NCBI RefSeq assembly: GCF_018383905.1
Contig: NZ_JAGYWA010000002.1
Coordinates: 766,856-830,855 of the forward strand
From: Flavobacterium branchiicola
GTDB lineage: Bacteria; Bacteroidota; Bacteroidia; Flavobacteriales; Flavobacteriaceae
Length of the DNA stretch: 64,000 nt
Reading direction: 5' to 3'
A program made the position numbers and the translations under genes. Shown in pieces: positions 8,470 through 18,703 of the stretch. The number at the start of each line of letters is the position of its first letter. Position 1 is the stretch's first letter. Below the pieces are notes generated by a model. That model was not told where the DNA came from, ran no database searches, and was given only the letters and a program-made list of their open reading frames with translations.

Positions 8470-9360
8470 ATGTTTAGATCATTAAAATTTGAATCATACA
8501 TACCCGAACAAAAAAAAGCAGCATTTTTAGATGTTGAAGGGTTTAATGCAAATGATTGGGAAAATACCGATGTATTGGCAAAAAAGATTAATAAGAGAGA
8601 ATCAGGATTTAAATCTGATGACTTTTTTGTAATGGATCCACAAGAAAAAGAAAGTTTAAACTACTTTCCTTATTCAAAAACATCCACTGTTTCACCTTTT
8701 GAGATCAAGCAAAATAAAGGAAAAGTTTTTTTTATACACGGAACCAGTTCTAATTCGAAAAGATGGAATTTAAAAATAATTGGCAGTATACTAAAGCTGG
8801 CAAACGAAACTTCATACGATAGTGATTTTAATTGGAATGCCCCTTTGACTAACAATAAAAAGGATAGGGGGGTTGCTGCACAAAATTTAGCTAAATATGT
8901 GGTCGCCAGACATGAAGATGATGAGGAAATAACTCTTGTAGGACATAGTCATGGTGGAAACGTAGCCATACAGGCCGCTGATATTATTTACAGAATAACA
9001 GGACAAAAAGTAAATGTTATCACTATTGCGACACCCGCTTATAATGGAAATTTAGATGTCGAAAATCCTAAAAATCATAAAGGTATAAATGATCACATTG
9101 CCTTATGGAATGATATTGATGGTGTTTCGGGAGGTTTGGCAGGTGATGATTATTTTACTAATTCAGATAAAACCAAAAATGTAGAAGTCGATGTCGATCA
9201 ATATTATAAAAAGAAAATGATAAGAAGAGATCGTTGGGGGAAAGAAACGGAAGATATAGTGACTAGACCTATGGAAGCTCACTCATTTGATGTCGAACAC
9301 CCGGAGGCTATCGATAAAGTCATTCAATTAAAGAAAATAAAACTCACTCCTATAAAATAG
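8470..9360 (+). CDS. alpha/beta-hydrolase (lipase-like), putative T6SS effector
   Basis: The 296-residue protein has an alpha/beta-hydrolase core. KVFFIHGTSSN at about 85-95 supplies the oxyanion region, GHSHGG at 158-163 gives Ser160, and EAHSFDVEH gives the candidate His271; the acid is probably Asp216 or Asp218. There is no signal peptide, so delivery by T6SS is plausible. It lies between a vgrG remnant and an intact vgrG and is followed 5 bases later by a small membrane protein. That is the usual order for a lipase effector with membrane immunity. Substrate class (phospholipid or other ester) cannot be read from sequence. Confidence 0.75.
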   Translation: MFRSLKFESYIPEQKKAAFLDVEGFNANDWENTDVLAKKINKRESGFKSDDFFVMDPQEKESLNYFPYSKTSTVSPFEIKQNKGKVFFIHGTSSNSKRWNLKIIGSILKLANETSYDSDFNWNAPLTNNKKDRGVAAQNLAKYVVARHEDDEEITLVGHSHGGNVAIQAADIIYRITGQKVNVITIATPAYNGNLDVENPKNHKGINDHIALWNDIDGVSGGLAGDDYFTNSDKTKNVEVDVDQYYKKKMIRRDRWGKETEDIVTRPMEAHSFDVEHPEAIDKVIQLKKIKLTPIK

Positions 9361-9365
9361 TAAGC

Positions 9366-9650
9366 ATGAGAAATACATATAACGTTCTGTTTTATTTTTA
9401 TTTAATCTTTTCTGTAATACTGTTAGCAGGTTGCCTAAATGGTTATTTAAGCTTTGGAAACGGCTTAGGAGATTTATATTATTTGATCTTCAATAGTTTA
9501 GTTCTATTGATCGCGATAATTATTTTTTTTCTTAAGAGTCCGGTTTCAGGTAAAACTAATTACTATAAGGTATTTGGAACTTTTATTATAGTGTTCACTA
9601 CACTGATTTTAATATTAAAATTAACTGTTTTAAGAGGGCCTGAAGGCTAA
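9366..9650 (+). CDS. small membrane protein, candidate immunity to the lipase-like effector
   Basis: The 94-residue protein is mostly three hydrophobic segments (about 8-25, 35-55 and 67-87). It could also be a lipoprotein by its LLAGC sequence at Cys23. It begins 5 bases after the lipase-like gene and precedes vgrG by 82 bases. Its location in the inner membrane or periplasm would suit protection from a phospholipase. No family was recognised. Confidence 0.6.
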   Translation: MRNTYNVLFYFYLIFSVILLAGCLNGYLSFGNGLGDLYYLIFNSLVLLIAIIIFFLKSPVSGKTNYYKVFGTFIIVFTTLILILKLTVLRGPEG

Positions 9651-9732
9651 TAGGTTGCTTTAAAAGCTTATAAAACCATATCAGAAAGAGAGTAAAGACA
9701 AAGTTAGAAAAATTAAATTTTAAAAATAAACT

Positions 9733-11502
9733 ATGACACCACCTACAATAATTTTTGGAATCGATTCGAAAAAAATCAGTCATTTTACCTATATCAAACT
9801 GATGCAAAAAATCAATACACACCATCAGTTTCAGATCTACGTGCCCCATACAGCAGTTGAAAGCCCTTTGGCGTATACCCTTGAAAATGCCCAGGGTTGG
9901 TTAGGTAAAGTGGTGCATATTGTACTCAATGATAAAAACAACTTTTTGGGTGTTATTACTAACATCACTTTTGATCAGGAAATGGGGCATTCCGGGAATC
10001 AAATTATTGTATCGGGGTATTCTAAAACGATATTGTTAGAATCGGGTGAAAAGTTACATTCCTGGGAAGAATCGGGCTTAAAAGATATTATAAAAGAGGT
10101 TGTAAAAAATGGAGCAGGAGAGCAATTGCAAAATGATATAAGCCCTGAATATACCAGTAAGATGGATTATCAGAATCAATATCTGGAAACTGATTTTCAA
10201 TTCATTCAACGCTTGGCCAAACAATACAATGAGTGGTTGTATTATGATGGAGAAAAATTAATTTTTGGAAAACCTAAAAGTTTAGATGCTCCAATATCTT
10301 TAACTTATGATAGTGATATTTCGAAATTAAAAATTGCCGTACAAGCAGTTCCGAACAAATTTAGTGCTTTTACCTACAATGAAAGTGCCGATAAACGCTA
10401 CACAGCAAAATCTAAGGATACCGTTGGAGGTTTACCAAAATTAGGTAATGAAGCCTTTAGTGCTTCAAAGGAAGTATTTACAACTCCGGCATATACACAT
10501 GGTATTGTGAGTACTGGTGATGATCTAGTATTGGAATCCTTCCTGAAAAAGAAACAGGAAAGCGCTGCGGCTGATACCAATTATGTAACGGCCACTACAA
10601 AAAATTCAAAATTAAGAATAGGAAGTATTGTGAACATACAATCGAGTGTTCTGGAAAATACGAACATGATGACACAAGAAGTTGGCTCTTATTTCATCAC
10701 AGAAATTAGTCATTATGCCAATCATTTGGGAGAGTATGAAAATAATTTCAGAGCAATACCTTCAAAAGTACTAAGCTTACCGGAACCGGATGTTGCGTAT
10801 CCAATTGCTCAGACACAACAAGCAGTTGTAGAGAGCAATACAGACCCAAAAAACAAAGGACGAATTAGAGTACAAATGCTTTGGCAGCAAGGTACTCAAA
10901 TGAAAACAGCCTGGTTGCGTGTTATGACTCCTGACGCAGGTAGTAGTGCTAAAGTTGGAACCAACCGCGGAATGGTATTTATTCCCGATGTCGGGGATCA
11001 TGTTATGGTACACTTTCGTTACGGAGATCCTAACAGACCGTTTATTTTAGGAAGTGTTTTCCATGGAAAAAGCGGCGGCGGCGGTGGAACAGATAACAAC
11101 AAAAGAAGTTTTGCCACAAGAGGAGGAACTTCACTTGTTTTGGATGAAGAAAAAAACACCTTTACGGCTACAGACCCAAGTGGAAATATGATAATGTTGA
11201 ACGGTGACGGAACAATGACAATTTATGCGCCAAATAAGATTGATGTACAGTCTAAAGAAATAAATCTTATTGCTGAAGAAAAAGTAAATATCAGCGGAAT
11301 AAATGAAGTAAACGTTGACAGTAAAAAAGTTCTTGTTGTAGGAACTGATGAAATTACGCAAAAAAGTGATACTCAGATTACAGATGAAGCACCAAGTATC
11401 AATATAAAAGGAAAAAATACCATTCTGGCAGAAGGAACAATTGTTGACATTGACGGTAAAACAATGACAAATGTAAAAGGTGGAGTTGTAAATTTAAATT
11501 AA
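9733..11502 (+). CDS. vgrG: T6SS spike protein VgrG (TssI), copy 1
   Basis: The 589-residue protein has the gp27-like N-terminal half, with YLETDFQFIQRLAKQYNEWL at about residues 153-172. A gp5 OB-fold follows around 370-450 (KNKGRIRVQMLWQQG, WLRVMTPDAG, GTNRGMVFIPDVGDHVMV, NRPFILGSVFHG). The C-terminal beta-helix is built from short repeats such as KIDVQSKEINLIAEEKVNIS. It ends without an appended toxin domain, so cargo must bind separately. It is followed 8 bases later by the putative adaptor and then the Rhs gene, making these its likely partners. It is clearly related to the second VgrG at 48514-50355. Confidence 0.95.
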   Translation: MTPPTIIFGIDSKKISHFTYIKLMQKINTHHQFQIYVPHTAVESPLAYTLENAQGWLGKVVHIVLNDKNNFLGVITNITFDQEMGHSGNQIIVSGYSKTILLESGEKLHSWEESGLKDIIKEVVKNGAGEQLQNDISPEYTSKMDYQNQYLETDFQFIQRLAKQYNEWLYYDGEKLIFGKPKSLDAPISLTYDSDISKLKIAVQAVPNKFSAFTYNESADKRYTAKSKDTVGGLPKLGNEAFSASKEVFTTPAYTHGIVSTGDDLVLESFLKKKQESAAADTNYVTATTKNSKLRIGSIVNIQSSVLENTNMMTQEVGSYFITEISHYANHLGEYENNFRAIPSKVLSLPEPDVAYPIAQTQQAVVESNTDPKNKGRIRVQMLWQQGTQMKTAWLRVMTPDAGSSAKVGTNRGMVFIPDVGDHVMVHFRYGDPNRPFILGSVFHGKSGGGGGTDNNKRSFATRGGTSLVLDEEKNTFTATDPSGNMIMLNGDGTMTIYAPNKIDVQSKEINLIAEEKVNISGINEVNVDSKKVLVVGTDEITQKSDTQITDEAPSINIKGKNTILAEGTIVDIDGKTMTNVKGGVVNLN

Positions 11503-11510
11503 AAGCAAAA

Positions 11511-12860
11511 ATGAATAATGCTCATAATCCTATTGCTGTAAAGGTCGAAAATATTCAAAAAATTTGGAATAAAACCAGAACAGCCAAACCGAAAGCACAA
11601 ATTTTCAGTATGGTTTGTTCAACAGAAGATTTTCCTTTGCTGGATGCTTTTATTCGCTTAGAATCTTCTGTTTATGGTAAATCAGAAGATTCGTTTGTTG
11701 CTTTTGTGATTGATTTTTATGATAAAAAAGATTTTTACATCACCATCATAGAACAATGGATACTGACTTTTGAAGAAGACCTGAAAAAAAATCCCGGTTG
11801 GAAATGGGATGATTTTGAGTTTTTTAAACAAGTATTGCCGGAAATTGACAAATTAAGCATTGAAAATCTTAAAGATTTGTATATTAAAATGCTTACAAGT
11901 TTCAAAAAATTTGAGGCAAAAAGGGATAACCTGTTAATCGTTAGTTTTTTGATAAAAAAAGCCAACGATCCGGAAATGTTACTAGAAAGTATAAAAGAGC
12001 TTGCAGTCTTATTGCCGGAAGATATAGGATTCTTATTTCTGGATTATAAAGAAAGAAAACTGTACAGTAAACTAATTAATTCCGTTAAAGAAAAAGGAAC
12101 TGTAATAGAAATTCCGGATCAGGAAATAAACAAAGCCTACAAAGAAATTGCAACACAAGGAAATCCCAACGATCCACAGGTACGCTATAGAAAATGCCTG
12201 TTTGAGATTGGTGAAGCAGCAAAAGATAAAAAACAGGAAAAAGTAAAAAAATTGGGCAATGAGCTTATCGATATAAGCAAAAGCACAGGCGAAACCAGTT
12301 TTTGGGCTTCATCTTATCTTATTTATGCCAGTTTTTTATTTCAGTTTAAAGACGAAAAAGACCTTATTCATGAATTACTGGATAAAGGAATAAAAATAAC
12401 CACCCCTTTTTATAAAGAGAAAGAGGATATAGCAGGGATTCTGTTACAATTATTGTCTTATAAAGGTTCACATTACAGTATTACCGGAAATTCGGATCTG
12501 GCCATTCAGTATTTTTTAAAGCAAGTCACAATTGCAAAAGAAGTAGGGCAGGAAATGCAGGTCATAAACGGGTATAATTATGCTTTGTTACTGGCAGCAA
12601 AAAGGCGCGATGGTCAGTATACAATAATTCTGAATGATGCTTTTGAGTATGGATATGCCTTAACAGATGAAATCCTGAAAATAATCAATTTCACTTTTAT
12701 TGCCAATAGCTATCTGGAGAACGATCCAAAAATAGCCTATGCAGAAAAAGAAGCTATTGCCAATAGAATGGTAAGCATTTTTGGAAAAAACTGGAAAGAC
12801 AATCCAAAACAGATTGCAAAACAAATACAGAAGGAATATCAATTAAGCAATACCTATTAA
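11511..12860 (+). CDS. putative T6SS adaptor between VgrG and Rhs (helical repeat protein)
   Basis: The 449-residue protein is soluble and mostly helical. The second half, from about 220 to 400, has a spacing reminiscent of tetratricopeptide-type repeats (for example LAIQYFLKQVTIAKEVGQ and ASSYLIYASFLFQFKDEKD). The N-terminal part is unrecognised. It lies 8 bases after vgrG and 2 bases before the Rhs gene. In other T6SS lineages this position is occupied by effector-loading chaperones (DUF4123, DUF1795/EagR). I see no clear match to those families, so an adaptor role is an inference from position. Confidence 0.65.
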   Translation: MNNAHNPIAVKVENIQKIWNKTRTAKPKAQIFSMVCSTEDFPLLDAFIRLESSVYGKSEDSFVAFVIDFYDKKDFYITIIEQWILTFEEDLKKNPGWKWDDFEFFKQVLPEIDKLSIENLKDLYIKMLTSFKKFEAKRDNLLIVSFLIKKANDPEMLLESIKELAVLLPEDIGFLFLDYKERKLYSKLINSVKEKGTVIEIPDQEINKAYKEIATQGNPNDPQVRYRKCLFEIGEAAKDKKQEKVKKLGNELIDISKSTGETSFWASSYLIYASFLFQFKDEKDLIHELLDKGIKITTPFYKEKEDIAGILLQLLSYKGSHYSITGNSDLAIQYFLKQVTIAKEVGQEMQVINGYNYALLLAAKRRDGQYTIILNDAFEYGYALTDEILKIINFTFIANSYLENDPKIAYAEKEAIANRMVSIFGKNWKDNPKQIAKQIQKEYQLSNTY

Positions 12861-12862
12861 TT

Positions 12863-15800
12863 ATGTTATTAACCGATAATCATTTGACTATTGTCGTGGG
12901 TATAGACATCCATTTCACGACTTTGCCGCCTTTTAATCCATTCCATCCTTATATAGGTATTGTTATTGATCCTGCCGATTATATTCCGTTTTTGGGTACT
13001 ACTGTACATGTTAATGGTTTTAAACGCGGAAATTCAGATACAGGAGGTGTTATTATTCCTTTACAACATATTCCGCTTTTTACACCACCCTGGCTGATGA
13101 TGCCAATTATTGGTCACGAAAGTATGAACTTTTTCGCCTCTCAAACTGTTTTTTCAGATAGTACCAGAATGAGTCCCAAAGGGCATATGCTTATGACTTG
13201 TAACGATATCGGGATTCCGTTATCGATGTCTTTAGGTAAAACCAAAATAGGCAAGAAAATGTTACCGTTTGCCCCAACCCTTTTTGCCCCGACATCATTT
13301 TCCTTGCCTATTCCTACCGGAAAACCCGTAATGGTTGGAGGGCCTTATCCGCCCGATTGGGGAGGAATGCTTACAGGCCTGGCGGCTAGTATAGGATTTA
13401 GTACACTCTTAAAAAAATTAAGAGGACTTGTTAAAAAATTTAACCTTAGTGGTAAATGTCCGGCTGGACTTAAAAAAATCCTGTGTAAATTTGGGTTTGA
13501 ACCTATAAATCTGATCAATGGAGCCGTAATTTACGAAGGTTGCGATTTTGACATTACAAGTCCATTACCTCTAAATTGGGAACGAAATTGGTATTCCGAT
13601 TCTGATTACGTCGGCTGGCTTGGTCATGGTGTACACTGCGTATACGACAGAGCGGTAGAATTATACCCAGAAGAAGAAGCTTTAGGACTTCGTATGGATG
13701 ATGGAAGACTGGTAGGGTTTCCTGCCTTAATGCCGGAAGAAGAGTTTTACCTGCGTGAAGAAAAAACAACCCTGAAAAGAACCGCAGACGGTTATCAGGC
13801 CTACGATCATAAAAGTAAACTTTTTTATGATTTTACCCTTTTTGACGGTAAAAAATACCAGCTTACAAAAATAGCCAATCACGATGGAATAAACATCGTT
13901 TTTAAATTTAACGGATATTTCTTAAACAGTATTACAGATGCTTCAGGCAGAACCATAAAAGTAAATACCCAAGATGGACTTATACACAGTTTAGAGCTTG
14001 TTGGTCCAGAGCAAAACGAACGACTGATTAGGTATGAATACGATGAAAATCAAAACATGATTGCCATTGTAGATGCTTTGGGAAAACCAACGGTTATCGA
14101 ATACCAAAATCACCTTATGGTGAAAAAAACGGATCGTAACGGTCAGGCTTTTTATTGGGAATACGATTCAGAAAACCGTTGTGTACATACCTGGGGCGAT
14201 GGTGGCTGGCAGGAAGGCTGGATTGAATACCATACTTCTGAAGGGTATAATCTGGTGACCGATGCCAATGGAGCAGTAACTACCTATTATTACGAACCCA
14301 ACCAACTCGTAACACAGGTAAAAGATCCAATGGGCAATAGCGTATTTTACGACTATACCGAGTTTATGGAGCTGTATCGCGAGATCGATCAGGAAGGGCG
14401 TATTCTGGGATTCAATTATGATGATAAGGGTAATAAAATAAGCACCACATATCCTGACGGAACAGAAGAAATGATGCTTTATGATGACGAAAATCGCCCA
14501 TCGATTGCCATTGATCCTGAGGGAAACAAAACCATTTATTTGTACAAAGACCAAAAGCCGCACCAGCTTAAAACCATAATTGCCCCGGATAAAACCAGCA
14601 CTCATTTTAATTATTATGAAAACGGACTTTTGTCAAGTGTTGCCAAAAACAATAATGAATTAGAACTGGTTTACGACGAGCAGTACAACCTGATAGAATG
14701 GCGTGAGAACGACCAAAAACTAAAATCCTGGGAGTATGATCATCGCGGGCGTGTATGGGCAATCTATACCCCAATGCAAATGGCAGACTATTTCAGCTAT
14801 GACGCGCTGGACAGAGTACAGAAAATTACTGAAAAAGACAGCAATATTGTAGAATTTGCCTATGATAGTTATGATGATGTAGTTGCCTTAAAAGACAATA
14901 AAAACAATATAAAATTTACCTATACCCCGCTGGGAAGCCTTGCCACGCGTGAACAAAACGGCGTAAAAGTTCGTTTTGATTACGACAAGATGGAGCAGCT
15001 TACAGGGATTCAAAACGAAGACCACGAAGCCTATTATTTTACCCGCAACAAAGCGGGCTATATTATAAAAGAAACTGCTTTTGATGGTATAACAAAAAGA
15101 TACAACCGAAACCTGGCTGGAGAAGTAACCCGAATTGACCACGGAGGAGGAAAATTTACCGAATACGAGCAGGATGCACTAGGACGCATTACCAGAGCCG
15201 ATTATCATGACGGCACCTGGGAAACTTATACCTACAATAAAAATGGATTACTTGTAGAAGCTACCAACCAAAACGTATGTATACTTCTAGAGCGCGATGT
15301 TATGGGGCGCATTGTAAAAGAAACCCAAAAACAACAGCTCGATACCAATGAAAATGGTATAACCGTTATCTCAAACTATAATAAATTAGGGCAGCGCACC
15401 AATATAACCACAAGTCTTGGAGCTGATATAAACACCCATTATAATGCAAAAGGGCAACTAGAGCGTATAGAAGCCCAGAGCAACGAACTAAAAGAGCAAC
15501 ACCAGAGTTGGGAGGCCACCTTAAAACGTGACGAGTCCGGGCGTGAAATAGAACGTTTTGCTACCGGTGGGCTGCATATAAAAACCAGTTACAACAGCAG
15601 CGGTAAACAAAAAGAGCAGGAGGTATTTGCCAATGGCAAACGTACCGGATCACGATTTTACAATTGGGATACCAACCAGCAATTGCGCAGTAAGGTCAAC
15701 CAAATGACCTCGAGCATGACCTTTTTTGATTATGATGATTTTGGCAATCTTGCCAAAAGTTATAACCACAACGAAGAACTTTATAAAACCCCCGATGCCG

Positions 15801-17041
15801 TAGGTAATTTATACAAAACCTACGACCGCAGCGATCGTAAATACGGCAAAGGCGGAAAGCTTTTGCAGGACGAAAAATACTATTACAAATACGATAAACT
15901 AGGGAATTTAATACACAAAAGCTCCCGGGATATTACCAAACCGCTTGTATTTGAAAAACCAACCAATATATTTGAAAGACTTATTGGCAATAAAGAAGAA
16001 GAGACAAGATTACAACACGAACATGAGCAGTGGCAACAAGGCGATACAACCTACAACTGGCTCGCCAATGGTATGCTTGAAAGTGTTACAAACCCAGACG
16101 GAAAAACAGTAAGTTTTGAATATGATGCTTTAGGTAGACGTACTGCAAAAATTGCAAACAACGAAATAAATCGTTATGTTTGGGATGGAAATGTTCTTAT
16201 ACACGAATGGAAATACAGCCTTAAAGAAAGACCTCAATTAATTGCTGTTGAAGACGATTTGGTTTATGATAAACCCGAGCCAGTTGAAAACTTAATTACT
16301 TGGGTATATGAAGAAGGAAGTTTTGTACCAAGTGCCAAAATTGTTGGCGAAGAAAAGTTTTCCATTGTCAATGATTATATTGGTCGTCCTATACAAGCTT
16401 ATTCACAAAATGGCAACTTAATTTGGGAAACCGACTATGATATTTATGGAGGTTTAAAAGATTTAAAAGGTGATAGAAGTTTTATACCTTTTAGACAACT
16501 TGGGCAGTATGAAGATCTAGAGTCGGGACTTTGTTATAATAGGTTTAGGTATTATAATCCTCAAATGGGGCTTTATTTAAGTCAGGATCCAATTGGACTT
16601 TTGGGAGGAAATGCTTTATATGCGTTTGTAATGGACTCAAATAGTCGCGTTGATAAATTTGGATGGTATTCAGATTTGTTAGATACAGGGATGGGACATC
16701 ATCTTATGCCGAGATCAGTAGCAAATAAATTAGGTATTACTGATTTAGCTCAAACTGATTCTATAGCTTGGTACCCTAACGATAGTGCAAATACCTCAAC
16801 TTTGCATGGTGAAATGCATACAAATTTAATAAGTGAAGGAGTACCTTATCATGGTTCAAAATTTACAGGAACAGCTGATGATTTCTTTGATAAGGGGGCA
16901 AAAGCGTATAAAGATATTGATACTAAAGGGTTTTTAAAGATTCCTGGTACAAAAGAAAAATTGTTTAAAAATTTAACACCTGCTGAAGCATTAGCGAAAA
17001 TAAAAGAGTTGTTTAAAGCAAACAAAATACCTTGCAAATAA
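12863..17041 (+). CDS. Rhs-family T6SS effector with PAAR-like N terminus and HNH/AHH-like C-terminal tip
   Basis: The 1392-residue protein starts with a PAAR-like region (residues 1-180, including GHESMNFFASQTVF and LMTCNDIGIPLS). Many YD repeats follow from about 240 to 1190, and the Rhs core ends with LYLSQDPIGLLGGNALYAF around 1237-1255. The Rhs shell is known to encapsulate a cleaved toxin. The variable tip after residue 1268 is 124 residues. It contains GHHLMPR (His1279, His1280) and LHGEMH (His1315, His1319), a pattern like HNH/AHH nucleases. The gene sits directly behind vgrG and its putative adaptor, and an immunity candidate follows 16 bases later. Nuclease activity is a prediction. 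Confidence 0.88.
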   Translation: MLLTDNHLTIVVGIDIHFTTLPPFNPFHPYIGIVIDPADYIPFLGTTVHVNGFKRGNSDTGGVIIPLQHIPLFTPPWLMMPIIGHESMNFFASQTVFSDSTRMSPKGHMLMTCNDIGIPLSMSLGKTKIGKKMLPFAPTLFAPTSFSLPIPTGKPVMVGGPYPPDWGGMLTGLAASIGFSTLLKKLRGLVKKFNLSGKCPAGLKKILCKFGFEPINLINGAVIYEGCDFDITSPLPLNWERNWYSDSDYVGWLGHGVHCVYDRAVELYPEEEALGLRMDDGRLVGFPALMPEEEFYLREEKTTLKRTADGYQAYDHKSKLFYDFTLFDGKKYQLTKIANHDGINIVFKFNGYFLNSITDASGRTIKVNTQDGLIHSLELVGPEQNERLIRYEYDENQNMIAIVDALGKPTVIEYQNHLMVKKTDRNGQAFYWEYDSENRCVHTWGDGGWQEGWIEYHTSEGYNLVTDANGAVTTYYYEPNQLVTQVKDPMGNSVFYDYTEFMELYREIDQEGRILGFNYDDKGNKISTTYPDGTEEMMLYDDENRPSIAIDPEGNKTIYLYKDQKPHQLKTIIAPDKTSTHFNYYENGLLSSVAKNNNELELVYDEQYNLIEWRENDQKLKSWEYDHRGRVWAIYTPMQMADYFSYDALDRVQKITEKDSNIVEFAYDSYDDVVALKDNKNNIKFTYTPLGSLATREQNGVKVRFDYDKMEQLTGIQNEDHEAYYFTRNKAGYIIKETAFDGITKRYNRNLAGEVTRIDHGGGKFTEYEQDALGRITRADYHDGTWETYTYNKNGLLVEATNQNVCILLERDVMGRIVKETQKQQLDTNENGITVISNYNKLGQRTNITTSLGADINTHYNAKGQLERIEAQSNELKEQHQSWEATLKRDESGREIERFATGGLHIKTSYNSSGKQKEQEVFANGKRTGSRFYNWDTNQQLRSKVNQMTSSMTFFDYDDFGNLAKSYNHNEELYKTPDAVGNLYKTYDRSDRKYGKGGKLLQDEKYYYKYDKLGNLIHKSSRDITKPLVFEKPTNIFERLIGNKEEETRLQHEHEQWQQGDTTYNWLANGMLESVTNPDGKTVSFEYDALGRRTAKIANNEINRYVWDGNVLIHEWKYSLKERPQLIAVEDDLVYDKPEPVENLITWVYEEGSFVPSAKIVGEEKFSIVNDYIGRPIQAYSQNGNLIWETDYDIYGGLKDLKGDRSFIPFRQLGQYEDLESGLCYNRFRYYNPQMGLYLSQDPIGLLGGNALYAFVMDSNSRVDKFGWYSDLLDTGMGHHLMPRSVANKLGITDLAQTDSIAWYPNDSANTSTLHGEMHTNLISEGVPYHGSKFTGTADDFFDKGAKAYKDIDTKGFLKIPGTKEKLFKNLTPAEALAKIKELFKANKIPCK

Positions 17042-17057
17042 TATAATATTTAATAAA

Positions 17058-17648
17058 ATGATAGAGAAAAAATTAGATGTATCAAATTATGGCATTTATT
17101 TATTGTCAGTAAATAAATTACGAGATTTTTTAAAAGAAAATAAAATAAAAACTAAGAAAATATTAGAATTCTTTCAAAAGAATCATGAATTATATTTGAA
17201 ATCATTGAGAGAGGGTGTTTGGTTACCAATTCTTCCAATACCTTCGATAGAATATATAATTAAATTTGGAGATGAAAAATTTGACAATTCCTTTGAACAA
17301 GTTTTTAATATTAGTGGTTTTAATTTAGAAATTGGAGATGATAATTCTTTTTGGGTTGGTTCATTAGGGAATCTATTAACATTTGAAGTTAATGATTATT
17401 TAGAAAATGCTAAAAATTATAATTCTTATCAAACATTAGATGGTGAAGTTTTATATGATTCTTTTAAATTTAATTTAGAAAGTGGCAAATATTTAGTTGA
17501 TATAATTGGTTACAAGAGAAAAAATATACTTGAATATCCAGAAGTAAATTTTGGTTACTTTTTTGAATTTAAAAAAATAGAAGAATTTAGTGATTATAAG
17601 GACCCTAGAGAAGATGAAAAATATTTATTTAATATATCTAAATATTAA
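17058..17648 (+). CDS. putative immunity protein to the Rhs tip
   Basis: The 196-residue protein is soluble, rich in Asn, Lys and aromatic residues, and has no recognised domain. It begins 16 bases after the Rhs gene and is followed by a terminator, so it is the last gene of the vgrG operon. Rhs tips are nearly always followed by a cognate immunity gene, which is the basis for the call. Its marked AT-richness relative to the Rhs core fits horizontally exchanged tip-immunity pairs. Confidence 0.65.
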   Translation: MIEKKLDVSNYGIYLLSVNKLRDFLKENKIKTKKILEFFQKNHELYLKSLREGVWLPILPIPSIEYIIKFGDEKFDNSFEQVFNISGFNLEIGDDNSFWVGSLGNLLTFEVNDYLENAKNYNSYQTLDGEVLYDSFKFNLESGKYLVDIIGYKRKNILEYPEVNFGYFFEFKKIEEFSDYKDPREDEKYLFNISKY

Positions 17649-17667
17649 ATAAGAGTTTACAAAATGA

Positions 17668-17702
17668 AAAAAAAGCAGAGACATTCTTCTCTGCTTTTTT
17701 AG
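17668..17702 (+). terminator. terminator of the vgrG-rhs operon
   Basis: AAAAAAGCAGAG and CTCTGCTTTTTT form a 12-base-pair stem with an 8-base loop ending in a T run. Confidence 0.85.
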
Positions 17703-17797
17703 TTTAATAAAGTTTCAAGATAATTTAAATAAAAAAACAATTTTTGATTTTATTTAAAAAATGTAATAATTAAGCTACTTTTATGACGCTTTCAGAC

Positions 17798-18690
17798 AAA
17801 TAAATCGTTATGTTTGGGATGGAAATGTTCTTTTACACGAATGGAAGTACAACCTTAAAGAAAGACCTCGATTAATTGCTGTTGAAGACGATTTGGTTTA
17901 TGATAAACCAGAACCAATTGAAAACTTAATTACTTGGGTTTACGAAAGTGGAAGTTTTGTACCAAGTGCCAAAATTGTTGGCGATGAAAAGTTCTCTATT
18001 ATTAATGATTATATTGGTCGTCCTATACAAAGTTATGATGGTAAAGGGAACTTAATTTGGGAAACTGATTATGATATTTATGGTGGCTTAAGGGATTTAA
18101 AAGGAGATAGAAATTTTATACCTTTTAGACAGTTAGGTCAATATGAAGATATAGAAACTGGGCTTTATTATAATAGATTTAGGTATTACAACGTTGATAG
18201 TGGAGGGTATATTTCACAAGATCCAATTGGTGTATTTGGAGGGAATGCATTTTATGCTTATGTTCATAACACTAATAGTTGGGTAGATATTTTCGGTTTA
18301 TCTGAATTGGTATATCAATTACTTAATGAGAAAGGAGAAGTTATTTATTATGTGATAACAGAAAGAGATGCATTAGTGAGGGGACAAGAACATATTAATG
18401 GGACAAAAACAACAGCTCCTCAAGATTTTGCATCGATGGAGGTTTTAGAGGAGAATCTTGATCATGATCAAGCAAGAACAATGGAAACAACATTGATTAG
18501 AGAGCGATTAGAAGATAGACGTGGGAAATACAAAGCAACAGATTCTATTGAAGATAAATTAAGTAAATCTGGATTACTTAATAAAAATAGAGGAAGAGAT
18601 ATCGATGTTCCAGGAAGAAAATACACAGGAGACATTCCTAAATTAGATTCTCTAAGAAAAATAGAAGGATTAAAATTTAAATGTAATTAA
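17798..18690 (+). pseudogene. orphan Rhs C-terminal cassette with GIY-YIG-like toxin tip
   Basis: About 490 bases (17798-18290) closely repeat the end of the Rhs core at about 16170-16660, from INRYVWDGNVL to SQDPIG. They lead into a different tip of about 130 residues. The tip starts LVYQLLNEKGEVIYYVITE and later has HDQARTMETTLIRERL and KLSKSGLLNKNRGRD, resembling GIY-YIG-type toxin tips; the fit is moderate. There is no ATG at the beginning and a terminator precedes it. A TTG at 17893 is a conceivable start, but the fragment is probably silent. It could replace the active tip by recombination through the shared core. Confidence 0.8.
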
Positions 18691-18703
18691 TAATATAGAA
18701 TAA

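Noticed and set aside
14168..14605. 145-codon minus-strand frame inside the Rhs core
   Set aside because: The Rhs YD-repeat coding on the plus strand is unambiguous, and the antisense frame has no recognisable features.
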